A stretch of DNA of 16,593 bases, taken from assembly GCA_036555105.1 (NCBI GenBank), contig DATBMA010000024.1:1-16593 (forward strand). The letters are read 5' to 3'. The position numbers and the translations under genes are program-made. The notes under the pieces were generated by a model. The model was not told the DNA's origin. It was given only the letters and a program-made list of their open reading frames with translations, and made no database searches. Source of the DNA: DATBMA01 sp036555105 (GTDB taxonomy: Bacteria; Actinomycetota; Acidimicrobiia; Spongiisociales; ZC4RG35). Shown here piece after piece: positions 14,867 through 16,593 of this stretch (the first letter of the stretch is position 1; each line of letters opens with the position of its first letter).

Positions 14867-15541
14867 CTACCGAGAAGGCTCGACTTCGACCCCGGCCTGC
14901 TCTTCCTCGAGCAGCGCCAGGATGAGATCGGCGGTCTCCTCTGCGGTCATGCCGGTGGTGTCGATGAGGACCGCATCGTCGGCGGGGCGCAGGGGCGACG
15001 CTTCCCGGGTCGAATCGCGGTGATCCCGCTCAGCCAGGCTCTGCTCGACCAGGGAGGCCTCGGCCCCGGCCTCGACCGCCCGCCTGCGTGCCCGCTCCTC
15101 CGGCGAGGCGTCGAGCCACACCTTCAGGCTCGCATCCGGGAACACGACGGTCCCGATATCTCTCCCCTCCACCACCGCCGAGCCACCGTTGGACGCAACC
15201 CACGCGCGCTGGCGGTCCACCATGCCGGCCCGCACCTGCTGGTTGGCGGCCACGAGGGAGGAGGCGGCGGTAACCGCTTCCGTCCTGATCTCATCGGAGA
15301 CATCCTCCTCTCCGATCAGAGTCCTGCCCTCCACCTGCCGGTACTCGGCGGCGTCGACCACCGAAGGCACCATCTCCTGATCGCCGGGATCCACCCCGGC
15401 GCGGAGGACCACCAAGGCAGCCGCCCGGTAGAAGGCTCCGGTGTCGAGATGGGGTATCCCCAGCCGGCTTCCGAGGAGCCGGCTGACGGTGGACTTGCCC
15501 GAGCCACCGGGACCGTCGACCGCGATCACGAGCCTCGTCAC
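14867..15541 (-). CDS. cmk: Cytidylate kinase
   Basis: This 224-residue enzyme phosphorylates CMP and dCMP using ATP. The start is GTG at 15541, overlapping the aroA stop as GTGA; the longer open frame upstream is an aroA shadow. The P-loop GPGGSGKS is at 10-17. LDTGAFYRA (32-40) is the family CMP-binding segment, usually DTGAMYRA. VEGRDIGTVVFPDA and the following WLDASPEERARRRA complete the nucleotide-binding set, with the lid arginines in the latter. A late DDAVLIDTTGMTAEE segment is also typical. Length is normal. Confidence 0.95.
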   Translation of the reverse strand: MTRLVIAVDGPGGSGKSTVSRLLGSRLGIPHLDTGAFYRAAALVVLRAGVDPGDQEMVPSVVDAAEYRQVEGRTLIGEEDVSDEIRTEAVTAASSLVAANQQVRAGMVDRQRAWVASNGGSAVVEGRDIGTVVFPDASLKVWLDASPEERARRRAVEAGAEASLVEQSLAERDHRDSTREASPLRPADDAVLIDTTGMTAEETADLILALLEEEQAGVEVEPSR

Positions 15542-16593
15542 AAGGATGCCAGCATCTCGAAGTAGCCAGGCCAGGTCTTGGACACGCACTCCGGCTCGGT
15601 GACTGCGATGCCTTCGACCGCCAAACCGAGAAGGGAGAAGGCCATGGCGAGGCGGTGGTCGCCGTGGGAGTCGAGTACGGCCGGCCGCAACTCTCCTCCA
15701 GGCTCGATGACCAACAGCCCTTCCTCGAACCGCACCGTCGCTCCAACCTTGGTGAGCTCGGCCGCCAGGGCCCGGCCGCGGTCGCTCTCCTTCCACTCCA
15801 GGGATCCAAGGCCCGACAGCCGGCTGGGCCCGGACCCGAACACGCAGGCCACCGCGACCGCCAGTGCCCCATCCGGCATCGCCGAGAGATCGGACTCGAT
15901 CGGGCGGAGCGGCCCGGCGGGACCCGTCAACGTGATCAGGTCTTCATGGGACTCCACCCCGCAACCCATCGACTCGAGCACTCCGGCGACCGCCAGATCG
16001 GGCTGGGAGGAGCGCGAGCCCAGCCCTTTGACGGTGACCTTGCCACCGGTGATGGCGGCCGCCACCCACGGGTAAACCGCCGCCGAGGCGTCCCCTTCGA
16101 CCACGAGTTCATGGCCGGTATAGGCGCCTTGCACACGCCAACCGGCTGCCTTTGCCTCGATGTCGGCTCCGAAAAGGACCATCAGCTCGATGGTCGAGGC
16201 GGCATATGCCTTGGAAGGAAACTCGCCGGTTGGACGGACCTCGAGGGGCCCCGAGGCCAAGGGGCCCACCATCAGCATGGCGGAAACGAACTGGCTGGTC
16301 TCGGCGGTTGGCACCTCAACCACCCCACCGGCCAGGCCACCTCCACGCACCACCAGAGGCAGCGCCTCCCCCACGATTTCGGCCCCCAACTGCCTCAAGG
16401 CCCGGACCAGCCCCGCCATCGGCCGCGAGCGCATCCGCTCCTCCCCATCGATCAACACGTCACCACCCGCCAGTGGTGCTGCCGCCGTCAGGAACCGGGC
16501 AGTGGTGCCCGACCCCCCGACCCAGAGGGCCGATTCGGGCGCATGGAGGGAGCCGGCGGTGCCTTTGACGATCCATTCGCGTTGCGTGTCGTC
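15538..16593 (-). CDS. aroA: 3-phosphoshikimate 1-carboxyvinyltransferase (EPSP synthase), partial at 5' end
   Basis: These are 351 codons from the C-terminal part of EPSP synthase, the sixth step of the shikimate pathway. The gene enters from the right edge, so its start and roughly the first 70-90 residues are missing; an internal ATG at 16458 is not the true start. The active-site segment VGGSGTTARFLTAAAPL, usually GNAGTAMR, is followed by DGEERMRSRPM, the conserved phosphate-binding arginine region. Downstream are DGALAVAVACVFGSG, WKESDRGRALAAEL and the DSHGDHRLAMAFSLLGL block, all conserved in AroA. The Gly-Ser-Gly-Thr-Thr-Ala form differs from the plant-like GNAGTAMRP signature. Its stop overlaps the cmk start, so it is part of the same operon. 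Confidence 0.95.
   Translation of the reverse strand, partial: DDTQREWIVKGTAGSLHAPESALWVGGSGTTARFLTAAAPLAGGDVLIDGEERMRSRPMAGLVRALRQLGAEIVGEALPLVVRGGGLAGGVVEVPTAETSQFVSAMLMVGPLASGPLEVRPTGEFPSKAYAASTIELMVLFGADIEAKAAGWRVQGAYTGHELVVEGDASAAVYPWVAAAITGGKVTVKGLGSRSSQPDLAVAGVLESMGCGVESHEDLITLTGPAGPLRPIESDLSAMPDGALAVAVACVFGSGPSRLSGLGSLEWKESDRGRALAAELTKVGATVRFEEGLLVIEPGGELRPAVLDSHGDHRLAMAFSLLGLAVEGIAVTEPECVSKTWPGYFEMLASL

Noticed and set aside
14348..15565. Plus-strand open frame of about 405 codons
   Set aside because: It is antisense to ispH and cmk, with no domain and an Arg/Asp/His-rich shadow composition.
1..16593. CRISPR array, insertion sequence or defence system
   Set aside because: I saw no spaced direct repeats of CRISPR type, no transposase and no nuclease/helicase cluster. 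The only mobile trace is the integrase tail.

Overview
This is a GC-rich window from an actinobacterium-like chromosome. The high GC content, frequent GTG starts, Sec lipoprotein signals with Thr/Gly-rich linkers and the aroA-cmk-ispH-der run all fit Actinomycetota, possibly an Acidimicrobiia-type lineage. The class assignment is inference. Most genes lie on the minus strand.

Positions 1-5834 (minus strand) hold a peptide/nickel-type (Opp/Dpp) ABC transporter operon. In transcription order it has a large lipoprotein solute-binding protein, a perfect 13-bp hairpin, two permeases (DppB-like and DppC-like, both longer than usual), a DppD-type ATPase, and the first 42 codons of a DppF-type ATPase cut off by the window edge. 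Genes are close or overlapping, so one transcript is likely, with the hairpin able to set a higher level for the binding protein.

Positions 5986-6264 hold an intact tRNA-Pro(GGG) on the plus strand. Just beyond its 3' end, on the opposite strand, is the C-terminal remnant of a tyrosine integrase. This is the usual scar of an element that integrated at a tRNA gene.

Positions 6265-10405 are a loose collection of small, mostly envelope-associated genes: two predicted lipoproteins, a four-helix membrane protein, a SHOCT-type micro-protein, a cupin, a DUF6328-like membrane protein, a LapA/DUF1049-like protein and a GlsB/YeaQ-family protein. A decayed conserved gene with three independent lesions sits among them. 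Spacing is loose and strands alternate, so this looks like accessory chromosome rather than one operon. No phage, IS or CRISPR structure is visible beyond the integrase relic.

Positions 10457-12286 (plus) encode a soluble orphan histidine kinase whose N-terminal sensor module is duplicated in tandem. It converges on the next operon across a short region of heptamer repeats and inverted repeats.

Positions 12349-16593 (minus) are a tightly packed housekeeping operon, aroA (partial), cmk, ispH, der and a 51-residue membrane micro-protein. Three of its four junctions are stop/start overlaps and the fourth is a gap of 9 bases. It covers aromatic amino acid precursors, CMP/dCMP phosphorylation, isoprenoid synthesis and ribosome assembly.

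I found no clearly new multi-gene system. The best leads are the integrase scar at tRNA-Pro, the triple-lesion pseudogene, the duplicated-sensor kinase, the structured leader before the 6265-6651 lipoprotein, and the micro-protein coupled to der.
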